The notes beneath the pieces are model-generated. The model saw only the letters and a list, made by a program, of their open reading frames with translations, was not told where the DNA came from and made no database searches. From the NCBI GenBank assembly GCA_016708315.1, contig JADJGC010000006.1:83464-147463 (forward strand): a DNA stretch of 64,000 nucleotides, written 5' to 3'. Source of the stretch: a bacterium. Lineage in GTDB: Bacteria; Zixibacteria; MSB-5A5; CAIYYT01. The position numbers were made by a program, and so were the translations under genes. Each line of letters begins with the position of its first letter. Positions within the stretch are counted from its first letter, which is position 1. Of this stretch, positions 31,089 through 40,441 are shown piece by piece.

Positions 31089-32075
31089 CTACGGTACCTC
31101 AACCTCGTTGAAGATCTTCGTGATGATTGCCTCGCTGTCAACCTCTTCCGCTTCAGCTTCGTAGGTCACAATGACGCGATGGCGCAGCACTTCCATGCCG
31201 ATCGACTTGACATCATCCGGCGTGATATAACCGCGGCCCTTCATGTACGCATGTGCCTTCGAGGCCAGCGTCAAATTGATGGTCGCGCGCGGCGAAGCGC
31301 CGTATTCAATCAAGCCCTTCAAATTGAGATTGAACGCTTCGGGATTACGTGTGGCAAAGACGATATTGACTATGTATTCCTTAACCTTGTCGTCGACATA
31401 AATCCGGTTTAGCACTTCCCGCGCCCTGACTATATCCGCAGGCGTGATCACCGGCTTGGTCTCGAACGTCGTCCCAACCGTCATTCGATTGAGAATCTCA
31501 AGCTCTTCCGCCTTGCTCGGATAGGTTACCTTCAGCTTGAACATAAATCGGTCGACCTGCGCTTCCGGCAGCGGGTAGGTGCCTTCCTGCTCGATCGGAT
31601 TCTGTGTCGCCATCACCAAGAACGGTTTCGGCAGTGCATGTGTCGTCTCGGCGATTGTCACCTGACGTTCCTGCATCGCTTCCAGCAACGCCGACTGCAC
31701 CTTGGCGGGTGCGCGGTTGATTTCGTCCGCCAGAATCATGTTCGCAAAAATCGGCCCCTTCTTGACAGTGAACTTGCCGTCGTTCTGCGAATAGATCATC
31801 GTTCCAATCAAGTCCGCCGGCAGCAAGTCGGGTGTAAATTGAAGTCTCCGGAAATCCGCCTGAATCGCCTGGCACAGCGTTTTGATCGCCATCGTTTTCG
31901 CCAGACCGGGCACGCCTTCGACAAGAATATGACCGTCGGCAAGCAGCGCCATGATCATCCTGTCTACCAGATACTCCTGCCCGACAATTACCTTGCCGAT
32001 CTCCGCCTTGAGCCGCAAAACGAAATCGAAACTGCGCTCAACTTCAGCCTGAATTTGTCTAATATCCTGATCCAC
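31089..32075 (-). CDS. MoxR-family AAA+ ATPase
   Basis: 328 residues, GTG start. AAA+ motifs: HILVEGVPGLAKTMAIKTL (Walker A), FANMILADEINRAPAKVQSALLEAMQE (Walker B and linker), VMATQNPIEQEGTYPLPEAQVDRF (sensor 1) and the C-terminal lid with GASPRATINL. It is a cytoplasmic chaperone-like ATPase partnering with DUF58 and VWA proteins. It is the second gene of the Bat block. Confidence 0.95.
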   Translation of the reverse strand: MDQDIRQIQAEVERSFDFVLRLKAEIGKVIVGQEYLVDRMIMALLADGHILVEGVPGLAKTMAIKTLCQAIQADFRRLQFTPDLLPADLIGTMIYSQNDGKFTVKKGPIFANMILADEINRAPAKVQSALLEAMQERQVTIAETTHALPKPFLVMATQNPIEQEGTYPLPEAQVDRFMFKLKVTYPSKAEELEILNRMTVGTTFETKPVITPADIVRAREVLNRIYVDDKVKEYIVNIVFATRNPEAFNLNLKGLIEYGASPRATINLTLASKAHAYMKGRGYITPDDVKSIGMEVLRHRVIVTYEAEAEEVDSEAIITKIFNEVEVP

Positions 32076-32124
32076 CGATATATCTCCCTAAACTATTGAT
32101 TCATTTCGACCAAATTGTACGAGA

Positions 32125-32958
32125 TCATTTCAAAATCAGTTCCAGCAATTTTGTCGCGTTGCTCACCGCCGCGCGCCCGCTCTGGACATCCACCTTGCCG
32201 CTGGAAAACTTCACCTCTTCACAAAACGCAAACAGCTCCTTGCAGTGGCTGCGAATCTCCTTTTCGATTCCCCGCTCTTCCATCCACCGCAATATGTCTG
32301 TCGTAGTATACCCCGTCAGCCTCGCTTCGTTCGCTTTCTCAAGCAATCCGACCACAAACTTGCTCGCTTGCGAGGAAAATTCACGGTAATCCTCTCTCTC
32401 GGCCAACCGTTTGATCTCGGCAAACTTCGCCTGCGCCTCTGCCTTCCAGTCAGCTTCAACAATCACCGGAGCTTTTGTCCTGCGACGACGGAAAAGCAGC
32501 GCCGCAATTATCGCGGTGCCTATTGCGGCAGTGATGAAAATCGGAGCCAAACTCACCCGCGAGTCCTTGCTTGGCCGCGGCTGTGCGACATTCACAACTA
32601 TCGGGTCCGAAGTCAGCGTATCCACACCTACCGCGCTCTTGAATTCCACCTTATATGACGGAATCGTCACTTCGCCGCTCCGTGCAGGCTTGAGGTTGTA
32701 CGTGTATCGCCTTACCGTCAACTCGCCAACCTTCTCGACACTGCTGCCCGACCCGCCGACACGAAATCCAATCATCTCCGGCGGCGGCACCGGTGTCGTT
32801 GTAACTGACGGATCACCCACACTCACTTCCAAGGTCAATACAAACTCGTCTTCAAAGGCCGCTTGCACCTTGTCAACATGCGCCTTAAACCCGATTTGCG
32901 CCGAAGCAACTCCTGCCAGGCACAACACAATTACCCATGTTTTCAGTATCATGTACAT
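32125..32958 (-). CDS. BatD-like membrane protein (third copy)
   Basis: 277 residues (or two fewer from the next ATG): signal peptide (WVIVLCLAGVASA), an Ig-like domain starting FKAHVDKVQAAFEDEFVLTL, one membrane helix (IFITAAIGTAIIAALLFRRRR) and a helical cytoplasmic tail (LTGYTTTDILRWMEERG). The layout matches the other BatD-like proteins, though sequence is divergent. It is the first gene of the Bat block, 50 bases after the prenyltransferase gene. Confidence 0.75.
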   Translation of the reverse strand: MYMILKTWVIVLCLAGVASAQIGFKAHVDKVQAAFEDEFVLTLEVSVGDPSVTTTPVPPPEMIGFRVGGSGSSVEKVGELTVRRYTYNLKPARSGEVTIPSYKVEFKSAVGVDTLTSDPIVVNVAQPRPSKDSRVSLAPIFITAAIGTAIIAALLFRRRRTKAPVIVEADWKAEAQAKFAEIKRLAEREDYREFSSQASKFVVGLLEKANEARLTGYTTTDILRWMEERGIEKEIRSHCKELFAFCEEVKFSSGKVDVQSGRAAVSNATKLLELILK

Positions 32959-33008
32959 AACTTACGGAATTATAACGGTTAAGCTCGCCCTGGTTTCAGT
33001 TTTTAACA

Positions 33009-33854
33009 TTAATTAACGCCGGCAAGCAGCAGCGCCATCAAAGCCGGCAACATTATCACTTTTAGCGCCATCGAGGTCTGCCCTGCTCCCTCTTCAGCGC
33101 CCTTCCTCATATAAATAATAAAAATTAATGCCAGTGGCAAATTCACTCCTACACTAATTGCGACCAAATAGCTCCTTGAAAGCTCCAACACCCAATATCC
33201 GCTATAACTCGTCGCAATCAGCACACCAAATAGCGCTATCGCCGCCACCCTTGCCCGATTCGGTCCCCATTTCAAGGGCACCGTCGACCGCTTAATCGCC
33301 TTGTCTCCCGACATATCCTCGATGTCTTTTACAATCTCCCGTCCAAGATGATAGAGAAAGGTCAATATGGCGGACAATATCAATAGCTCGACCGCCTTGC
33401 CTTCGACCTCGCATCCCAGCGCTCCCAGATAAAACACCGAAGCGCACAGCACTGCCACCAGCACATTCCCGACAATTAGCCAGGAAGAAATCGCCGCCGC
33501 ATACAGATACAGCGCCGATGCTACAGAGAGATAGTACAGAGCACATATCGGATTCGCTCCGAACAAGAATACCTTCCCTGCAATCAAGAAGAACACCGCA
33601 ACTACCCACGCATTCTTGACCGACAACACTCCCGAGGGAATTGCTCGTTTCGGGCGATTTATCAGATCTGCCCTCAAATCGAAGATGTCGTTTATCGCAT
33701 AGCCGAACGACACGAGGAAGAATATCAACCCAGATTCCCGCCACGGAAAAGTCAACTCCCCGCAAGCTATCGACGCCGCCGGCACGACCGAAAGTGCCGC
33801 TACCAGCCCGTTAACCGGCCGAATCAGCTTTATGGCGGCTATCAGCTTCTTCAT
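33009..33854 (-). CDS. UbiA-family prenyltransferase
   Basis: 281 residues with about eight membrane helices and both Asp-rich motifs: NDIFDLRADLINRPKRAIPSG and DIEDMSGDKAIKRSTVP. It condenses a polyprenyl diphosphate with an acceptor in the membrane. The motif spacing and short N-terminus resemble the subfamily often annotated geranylgeranylglycerol-phosphate geranylgeranyltransferase, seen in several superphylum members; acceptor not provable from sequence. ATGA overlap with the Omp85-like gene upstream. Confidence 0.85.
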   Translation of the reverse strand: MKKLIAAIKLIRPVNGLVAALSVVPAASIACGELTFPWRESGLIFFLVSFGYAINDIFDLRADLINRPKRAIPSGVLSVKNAWVVAVFFLIAGKVFLFGANPICALYYLSVASALYLYAAAISSWLIVGNVLVAVLCASVFYLGALGCEVEGKAVELLILSAILTFLYHLGREIVKDIEDMSGDKAIKRSTVPLKWGPNRARVAAIALFGVLIATSYSGYWVLELSRSYLVAISVGVNLPLALIFIIYMRKGAEEGAGQTSMALKVIMLPALMALLLAGVN

Positions 33855-35461
33855 ATCCCCGTCTCAAATCCGAAATGCACCAGCATCGCGTCGAGCTGCT
33901 TCTCCTCGCCAAGCGAAAAATCGAGCCGGAATCGACCCATCGTCGTTTCCAACTCCATCCCCAACCCGAAACCTGTCAACCGCTGTGTTCCAGCCTCTGT
34001 TTCGACAACAGCATTATCGCAGAAGATTCGGGCAAGAAAATTACTCTCAAAGAGATACCGCAATTCAGTGGCCGAGACAACACCGATATCGACCAAGAAG
34101 CTCCGCTCCCGGTACCCGCGCAGACTTGCCGCTCCGCCAATTTCCATCAACTGCTCCGTCGGAATCGGATCAAAATCCGATCTGATCTGAAACGGCATCA
34201 GTCGCTGATACACAATCCACCTTCTTCCCAACGGCTGCCAAAGCTCCCCTTTCGCCTTGATAGTAGTCGAGTATCCGGTGCTGATATCATTGCCGCTGTC
34301 AAACGACTTTCGATAGAGCGAACCGAATTCGGTCGTCACCGCCACTCCCTTACGCGTTGACCTGAGTCGATCCCGCTTCTGAAACGCCGTTTTCAGCGTT
34401 ACTCCGGCGATTCGCGCCGAGGGCGAATCCCTTCCCTCGTCCGGCGTAATCTTCTCCCAGGAAATTGTCGAACCAATCTGCCATTGCTCGCTGAGATGAT
34501 ACATCGCACCTGCTTGAATCTTCGCCGACACATACGCCGAATCTCGATCACTCTGTGCGACATCGAATTTCAAGTCCACGGGATATCCTCCCGCAAACGG
34601 GAGTTCCACACCTATCCCCAACTCGCGCGAGTTCTTGTTTTGCCGCGACCAATGCAGCCCAACTCGCTCCCCAGTACCGAAAATGTTGAGCAGATCCAAA
34701 TCACCACTGCCGCCAATCGTATTGTCAGAATTCAGATAGAACAACCCGTCCACCGTGAGATTTCGTTCATCCCGCATTGCAAATACGACGTCCGCGGAGT
34801 TTGTGCGCGTATTGTGCGCCACTACCGGCGCCGAAATCGCCCTCGTGAAATTCAACATCGTCAACGCCCGCTCCGATTGACGCAGCTGCGACTCGCGGTA
34901 GGACTTGCCTTCTTCCAGCTTCAGCCTGTCACGCAATCTTTCCTTCTTCGTTGATACCAGGCCCGTGAATTCAACTCTGCCAAACGTTGCCCGTGGTCCG
35001 GTGACAACGGTATATTCGATTTTGATTTCATCGCCCCAGACGTCTGCCCGCTTTATCTCTGCTTGGCAGAACGGATATCCCGCCTCGGCGTAGGCATCGA
35101 CGACACGCTTCGACAACTCCTCGATCTTCGCGGTTGTCACCGGGCTATTGTCATTTAACGATTGCCGCTGTACCACAATACTCGTATCGATTCCGCCGAG
35201 AATCACATCTGAAACTCGATATCGTTTCCCTTCAACAATCGTGACTGTCGTGTCATTTCCTGCATCGATCTCTGCCGTCGCCGCGAAATATCCAGCCGCA
35301 AAGTACGATTCGAGCACTTGTCGCTGGTATTCCTCAAGCGAACCGGCCGTTCTCAGCTCCTTGCGCAGCTCTTCCGATCGAAAGAGCCGATTCCCCGCAA
35401 TATGCACTTCTCCCAGCGCACAACCGGCAATCAACAGCAATATCAACAATACCTTGATCAT
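33851..35461 (-). CDS. Omp85/BamA-like protein with POTRA domains and a possible lipobox
   Basis: 536 residues. N-terminal signal MIKVLLILLLIAGCALGEV contains IAGC, which fits a lipobox. About three POTRA-like domains (VHIAGNRLFRSEELRKEL; YRVSDVILGGIDTSIVVQ; FGRVEFTGLVSTKKERLRDR) precede a beta-barrel of about 330 residues. The barrel has GGAASLRGYRERSF, matching the conserved (V/L)RG(F/Y) loop motif of the family. It is shorter than BamA (about 800) and nearer to TamA-like proteins. Genes on both sides overlap it by four bases, and the large outer-membrane protein upstream may be its client or partner. Confidence 0.8.
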   Translation of the reverse strand: MIKVLLILLLIAGCALGEVHIAGNRLFRSEELRKELRTAGSLEEYQRQVLESYFAAGYFAATAEIDAGNDTTVTIVEGKRYRVSDVILGGIDTSIVVQRQSLNDNSPVTTAKIEELSKRVVDAYAEAGYPFCQAEIKRADVWGDEIKIEYTVVTGPRATFGRVEFTGLVSTKKERLRDRLKLEEGKSYRESQLRQSERALTMLNFTRAISAPVVAHNTRTNSADVVFAMRDERNLTVDGLFYLNSDNTIGGSGDLDLLNIFGTGERVGLHWSRQNKNSRELGIGVELPFAGGYPVDLKFDVAQSDRDSAYVSAKIQAGAMYHLSEQWQIGSTISWEKITPDEGRDSPSARIAGVTLKTAFQKRDRLRSTRKGVAVTTEFGSLYRKSFDSGNDISTGYSTTIKAKGELWQPLGRRWIVYQRLMPFQIRSDFDPIPTEQLMEIGGAASLRGYRERSFLVDIGVVSATELRYLFESNFLARIFCDNAVVETEAGTQRLTGFGLGMELETTMGRFRLDFSLGEEKQLDAMLVHFGFETGI

Positions 35462-38400
35462 TGAAATGTCGAGGTTAACTCGCTCCTTAAGAAATACCGG
35501 TTTTCATCATGCTCGCGAAATTCCGCCTGCCCGATAATCTTGAAACTGAATGTATCCGAAATCCCGATATCAATTCTAATTTTCCCTCCCCAATGCGTCC
35601 CTGTTGGAAATCCTTCCGCCATCTGCAGAAACAAACTTCGATCCGCGTACTCGCTGACATTCAACACGAACGGCGACAACTCAACGCGGCCCCTTGTCGA
35701 CAAGCTGTAATTCACACCCGGTGCCACTCGCACGCTATACGCCAGCAAATCCAGCGAGTCCGCATGTTCTCGCGCGATACTCGATGACACCGTCCACTCC
35801 CACGCTCCGCTGAAATGCGAGGCCGTCAGCTCAATCCGTTTCTCCCGCAGATTCAGTCTCAGCCTGTTGTACTCGGCAATCGCGCGCTCTCGATTCACCA
35901 ATCCCAACTGCAGATTGTCGCGCTCAGCAATGCTCTTGCTGAATGATAGCCGCACTTCATCAGATTTGCGCTTGATCGGCGCGGTCACTTCTAATCGGTT
36001 CTCATCACGGCGTATCGTGTAAGATAACTCCGTTCGCAACCCGGCGCTCCATTCATATCTTTTCAGTCGATAGTCGAAGTATCTCTGTGATACCCTTGTA
36101 TCACCTTCAAAATATCGCGTCGGCGGAAGCAGCCACTCTGCTGTAAAATCACTCTCTGGCGTACCGATTTCGCGCAAGCTTACTTCGTAACGAAACGACG
36201 TCCCGCGCGTCAATACATTCGCCGCCCATTTCGCGAACTCAAATTCTGCCTGAATTCGTTTCTCTGCATCAATATTCTGCGATACATCCCCCACTTGCTC
36301 AGTCACTAATATGTAATCCCCGCGCGTCTGAGCGACATACACCGAGTCAATCAGGACATAGTCGCCCTCGCCCGCATCAACCTTGAGATAGGTCTGATTC
36401 GTCTGCGAATACCCGCGTCGATTCAGTCGATAATTCGCAGTCAGCGCCGTTCCGGGAATCAGCGAGGGCCACGCCAGTGACAACGACCCTGTCTGATAAT
36501 CTTCCTTAACCCCGCCTTGCGTATACCGATTGACATTCACATTCGCATCGACCTTGTTCCCGCTGCCGATTACTCGACTCATCGAAGCTACCATACTACG
36601 CTTGCTATCAATCAACTTCCAGCCTGCGTCATCCTCAAACCAGTTCTCTCGCAGTCTCCCGCCCAAACTCACGCCGCCATAGCCGATCGTCGATTCAATT
36701 TCTCGTTTGCTGTCCGTTCGTTGACTGCTGTCGCTCTCAAGTCCGCGTTGATCATACTCACCCCTGACAACAACTCTCACCGGCAGGAAGTCTGTCTGCA
36801 ATTCCGGCCGCAAATCAAGCAGCGTCCGTGAATTCCCGCGCTCTTCTGACGACGCAAGATTGACCTTCATCCTAAGCTGCGAGTGCTTTACGCCCTTGAT
36901 TTCTGTCTCGAAGTTGAGTCTCCGAGCCGTCAGTCCGGTCTCTTCATCGCTGAATCCCGTTGATACCTTCCCGGAAAATTGATCGCTTGGCCTCAAAATC
37001 AATCCACCCAAAATCCGCTTACGCCCGCTGTTTTCAGTCGTTTCCCGTTGCCACAGATACTGATCTTCTATTGCATCCAGTCGCGCGATCTGCGGAAATC
37101 CATCAGGAACAATCTCCGCGCTCGCATCAGCCTCAACTTTTCCCGCCGGCTTCCTGTACCTCAACCCAACCAGTCCCGCAACACTGCCGTTGTCTCCGTC
37201 ATCCTTGTTCGAAAATCGATTTCGATCGTAGTTGGACAGCACCGACTCGACATTAACTCGCAGTCCCGGTGCCAACGAAGCTTCCCCCGCCACCGCAGTC
37301 AGATGCACCGTCTCCGGCATCGGCAATTGCTTAAGCGGCAGAAACCGTCCTGCACCCTTGCCGACATACTGGTACCACCCATTGCCGAGATACGTATAGT
37401 CGCCGACTTCAAACTCCGAGAAGCTCACCACATAGTCGCCCAGACCTTCGCCGATGTATGAATAGACCGCCTCCCCGCTCGTGTCCGTCTCAGCCACATA
37501 GCTTCCCAGACCTGTGCCGACGAACTTGGCACCGGATATTATCGTCGAGTCGCTGTTGTCCCCTGCCCTTTCCAAAACGTCGATTTCATCTTCCGACAAA
37601 CTAAAATCCAGAGGATCATTGCGCGCACTTAAAAAACCGCTGTACCCAATAGTTACGCTCCTGCTCGAGTCCGCCGAAGTGAACTTATTACTTGCCGTTA
37701 ACAGCGTCTTGCGATACTCCAACCGCTGAAACTCGTATTCAACACGCACCCGGTCGTCGGCATCAATGACCCGCCTCCCGGTGAAATACAGTTCACCTTG
37801 CAGGTAATCGAGATAATAATCCTGGTCGCGTCCGCGCTGAAGTTTTTCTCCATTCAACCACAGCACATCCGAATTCTCAACTACGGCGATACCCTGCTCG
37901 CCGTTGCGCCCCGGTAGCCGGTATGGCCCATAGTTGCCGTCGCGTGTGACAAATTCATGCTCTCCATAGTTGCCCAGCGGTACCGCAACTGCAAACTCCG
38001 TCCGGCTCGTCGGCAGTGTGTAAGCTAGTTGCAATCCCTGCACGCTCCGCTGATAAGCGATCAGCGAGAACTGCGTCTGTTGCTGCTGGAAATTTCCGAA
38101 CACACTTCGAAATTTCGGCGACTCCACCTCAAGATAGATATTCTCCAACTCCGAGAATCTTCTCGTCACCAGCCGATTGTCTCGCAATCCTCGATCGGAA
38201 AAACTCCCCCTTACCGAAACATCATGCCCCAGATCCCCCGTCACCGTCATCGTCAAACCCTGCGCCAGTGTCGTCCGCCCGCGATCCGAAACATCCGCAT
38301 AGAAGCTCTTGCTTCCTGCCACTTTGAGATTCGACTTGGCAGCGCCAATTCCTCGGACAGTATCCGCTTTCGGTTCCGGTACGCTTGCCAGTTGCGTGGT

Positions 38401-38769
38401 GGTCAAATATGGCCGCAGGCTGAACGGATTAGACGAAAGGCGATGATCCAATCTCGTTACAACCATCACCGAATCGCACTTCTGCGCCGCTTCACCAAGA
38501 CAGACTCGACTCGACAATGAGTCAACCTGGTCCGTCAGCGAAATTGTGTCTCCACGGCAATCGATAACAGCCACGAGCTCAGACGTCGAGACCAATCGCT
38601 CAAGACATCCGTTCGAATCAAGAGCGACATATCTGTGAATGAAAATTGGAGTGGTTGAATTGTTAGCGAGGATCGCAGTTGACAAAAATATGGCGAGAAG
38701 TAATGCCGACAAGCCCGCCCGTGACAGCATCAAAATCAGACGATCACGGCAATGGCGCCGCAAGCTCAT
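35458..38769 (-). CDS. Large outer-membrane beta-barrel protein of unknown function
   Basis: 1103 residues with a signal peptide (LSALLLAIFLSTAILA); an alternative start at ATG 38730 also gives one. The mature protein is almost wholly beta-stranded with alternating aromatic residues. The segment DYLQGELYFTGRRVIDADDRVRVEYEFQ (38-residue region near 37750-37840) recalls strand-boundary sequences of giant barrel proteins of this superphylum. A run of GxGLGxY-like motifs (FVGTGLGSYV, YIGEGLGDYV, YVGKGAGRF; 37330-37530) precedes the main barrel. It shares a four-base overlap with the Omp85-like gene and a 26-base overlap with the NHL lipoprotein gene. No known family name can be given with confidence. 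Confidence 0.75.
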   Translation of the reverse strand: MSLRRHCRDRLILMLSRAGLSALLLAIFLSTAILANNSTTPIFIHRYVALDSNGCLERLVSTSELVAVIDCRGDTISLTDQVDSLSSRVCLGEAAQKCDSVMVVTRLDHRLSSNPFSLRPYLTTTQLASVPEPKADTVRGIGAAKSNLKVAGSKSFYADVSDRGRTTLAQGLTMTVTGDLGHDVSVRGSFSDRGLRDNRLVTRRFSELENIYLEVESPKFRSVFGNFQQQQTQFSLIAYQRSVQGLQLAYTLPTSRTEFAVAVPLGNYGEHEFVTRDGNYGPYRLPGRNGEQGIAVVENSDVLWLNGEKLQRGRDQDYYLDYLQGELYFTGRRVIDADDRVRVEYEFQRLEYRKTLLTASNKFTSADSSRSVTIGYSGFLSARNDPLDFSLSEDEIDVLERAGDNSDSTIISGAKFVGTGLGSYVAETDTSGEAVYSYIGEGLGDYVVSFSEFEVGDYTYLGNGWYQYVGKGAGRFLPLKQLPMPETVHLTAVAGEASLAPGLRVNVESVLSNYDRNRFSNKDDGDNGSVAGLVGLRYRKPAGKVEADASAEIVPDGFPQIARLDAIEDQYLWQRETTENSGRKRILGGLILRPSDQFSGKVSTGFSDEETGLTARRLNFETEIKGVKHSQLRMKVNLASSEERGNSRTLLDLRPELQTDFLPVRVVVRGEYDQRGLESDSSQRTDSKREIESTIGYGGVSLGGRLRENWFEDDAGWKLIDSKRSMVASMSRVIGSGNKVDANVNVNRYTQGGVKEDYQTGSLSLAWPSLIPGTALTANYRLNRRGYSQTNQTYLKVDAGEGDYVLIDSVYVAQTRGDYILVTEQVGDVSQNIDAEKRIQAEFEFAKWAANVLTRGTSFRYEVSLREIGTPESDFTAEWLLPPTRYFEGDTRVSQRYFDYRLKRYEWSAGLRTELSYTIRRDENRLEVTAPIKRKSDEVRLSFSKSIAERDNLQLGLVNRERAIAEYNRLRLNLREKRIELTASHFSGAWEWTVSSSIAREHADSLDLLAYSVRVAPGVNYSLSTRGRVELSPFVLNVSEYADRSLFLQMAEGFPTGTHWGGKIRIDIGISDTFSFKIIGQAEFREHDENRYFLRSELTSTFQ

Positions 38770-39688
38770 AGATCACGATGCGATTGTTGCCGGTATCGCA
38801 GACGTACAGAAGATTATCGCTCCGCATCGCAAGTCCTGTCGGACCGTTCAAACTCAGGGTACCCGATCCGAAGCTCCCGGTCGCCATCATTCGCTCGCCG
38901 TTCATGTCGTAAACCACGATTTCGTGGCGCTCCTTATCAGTCGCGATGATCATACCGGTGCGAACTATGAAATCGCCCAGAATCCCTGCATCCTCAAGTT
39001 CAATTGACCCTTTGGCATTGCCGAAGCTATCGAATATGTAAATCGCATCAAGATCGCGATCATACACGTATGCGTTCCCCTCATCGCCAACCGTCACGAT
39101 AGTGCACTGCGCAAATCCGCCGGCCGGAAACAACTCCTGCTCACGCGCATAGTCCTTGTCCAGCATAATCACTTTCAAGTTGTCGGGATCGACCAAATAC
39201 ATATTGCCGAACCGCGAGAAAGCGATATCCGCAATTTTCCCGGCCAGTTCCAGGTCCGGATTCGAATTGAAGCGAATCTCATCGGAGAACACCAGATTGT
39301 AGTCCGAACGAATGATTCGATTGTTGCCTTGATCAAGAATGAAGAAGCTAATCCCGCCATCCGATTCCATCGACACCGGATGACTCAGTCCGTTGAAACC
39401 TAATCCGTAGCCGCCATTTTCCCGCTCGAATGTATTATCCGGTCTCAGCTTAACAACGCGGTTATTGCCCTGGTCGATCACATAAGCGCTGCGGCTCATG
39501 TCGAACGCAATCGCCACCGGCAGGCTCAATTCCTCGTCGCCAAACTCGCCTTTGATTTCGCCAACGTAACTGAATTTTCCGGCAATTGGTGTTGGTGCAA
39601 CTTCCAGTTGCGGCGGCGGTGAGCACGCTCCCAGCATCAAACTGAGAACCAATACTCCGCCAAGCAATCCTTGCTTTGCAACATTCAC
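38744..39688 (-). CDS. NHL/six-bladed propeller lipoprotein
   Basis: 314 residues. Lipobox LGAC (LVLSLMLGACSPPPQ). NHL-type blades are visible: LPVAIAFDMSRSAYVIDQGN, ISFFILDQGNNRIIRS, GNMYLVDPDNLKVIML, NLLYVCDTGNNRIVIY. Such propellers serve as binding platforms; partner unknown. Overlaps the start of the large outer-membrane protein gene, so the two are likely produced together. Confidence 0.85.
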   Translation of the reverse strand: MNVAKQGLLGGVLVLSLMLGACSPPPQLEVAPTPIAGKFSYVGEIKGEFGDEELSLPVAIAFDMSRSAYVIDQGNNRVVKLRPDNTFERENGGYGLGFNGLSHPVSMESDGGISFFILDQGNNRIIRSDYNLVFSDEIRFNSNPDLELAGKIADIAFSRFGNMYLVDPDNLKVIMLDKDYAREQELFPAGGFAQCTIVTVGDEGNAYVYDRDLDAIYIFDSFGNAKGSIELEDAGILGDFIVRTGMIIATDKERHEIVVYDMNGERMMATGSFGSGTLSLNGPTGLAMRSDNLLYVCDTGNNRIVIYELAAPLP

Positions 39689-39692
39689 GAAC

Positions 39693-40439
39693 TTAGAACC
39701 TCGCGTTCAATGTCAACTGCCATCCGCCGTCATCAAGCATCCGCAAATCGACGCCCGAAAACCCTGACTCGATGCCGCGATTGTGCCGCTTCGCGCTCCA
39801 ATAAGCATCGACCGCGGAAAGAAAGTGATTCGCGAGGATGAATCCAAGTGCAAAATCGGAATTGCGCTTATAACTCTTGCTGTCGTTTTTCAAATCCCGG
39901 TATCGTTCGCGCGCAATATCCGAACTCCAATTCCAGAAATACTCCTCATTGTCAGGGTAGTACTGCCGGCTCGGATCAAACACGCCGCCGACCCGGTTGT
40001 ATTCTTCGCGCGAATCGTAGAACCCGACAACATCAAAATATCGCTCGTCCTTGCCTTCAACATCGGCGCCTGCTTCACGCGCTGCCAAAAGCCGATAGTC
40101 ATCTTCGCGCCAGTTGGCAAGATGCTTAAACGAAATCAGCGAAACCCACCCGCCGACTTCCGCGATCATGAAAATGCGCGACTTCACTGTTGACCCCGTG
40201 TACAGTTCCCCCGTACCCGGTAAGACCAACGACATCGCAAATGCTTGCCACGGGCTCTTCCGCAGATCGTCGCCCGACTTCTCGTCGCGAACCTCCGTAT
40301 ACCCGGAGCCGCTTTCCACCTGATATTGAATCGTCGGCGGCTGTGCGGAAGCAAACTTCGATTCCGGCAATTTGCTCTCCGCAAATAGACTGCCGGTAAC
40401 CACCAGACCTGCTGCGACGATTGCGATTGTCTTCTTCAT
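39693..40439 (-). CDS. DUF5683-like membrane protein, paralogue B
   Basis: 248 residues: signal peptide (IAIVAAGLVVTGSLFA), the block SPWQAFAMSLVLPGTGELYTGSTVKSRIF and a later block ALGFILANHFLSAVDAYWSAKRHNR. Both blocks match the neighbouring paralogue. Ends in a beta-like LTLNARF with terminal Phe. Function not known; the family lies near outer-membrane and type IX genes in related bacteria. Confidence 0.75.
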   Translation of the reverse strand: MKKTIAIVAAGLVVTGSLFAESKLPESKFASAQPPTIQYQVESGSGYTEVRDEKSGDDLRKSPWQAFAMSLVLPGTGELYTGSTVKSRIFMIAEVGGWVSLISFKHLANWREDDYRLLAAREAGADVEGKDERYFDVVGFYDSREEYNRVGGVFDPSRQYYPDNEEYFWNWSSDIARERYRDLKNDSKSYKRNSDFALGFILANHFLSAVDAYWSAKRHNRGIESGFSGVDLRMLDDGGWQLTLNARF

Positions 40440-40441
40440 GC

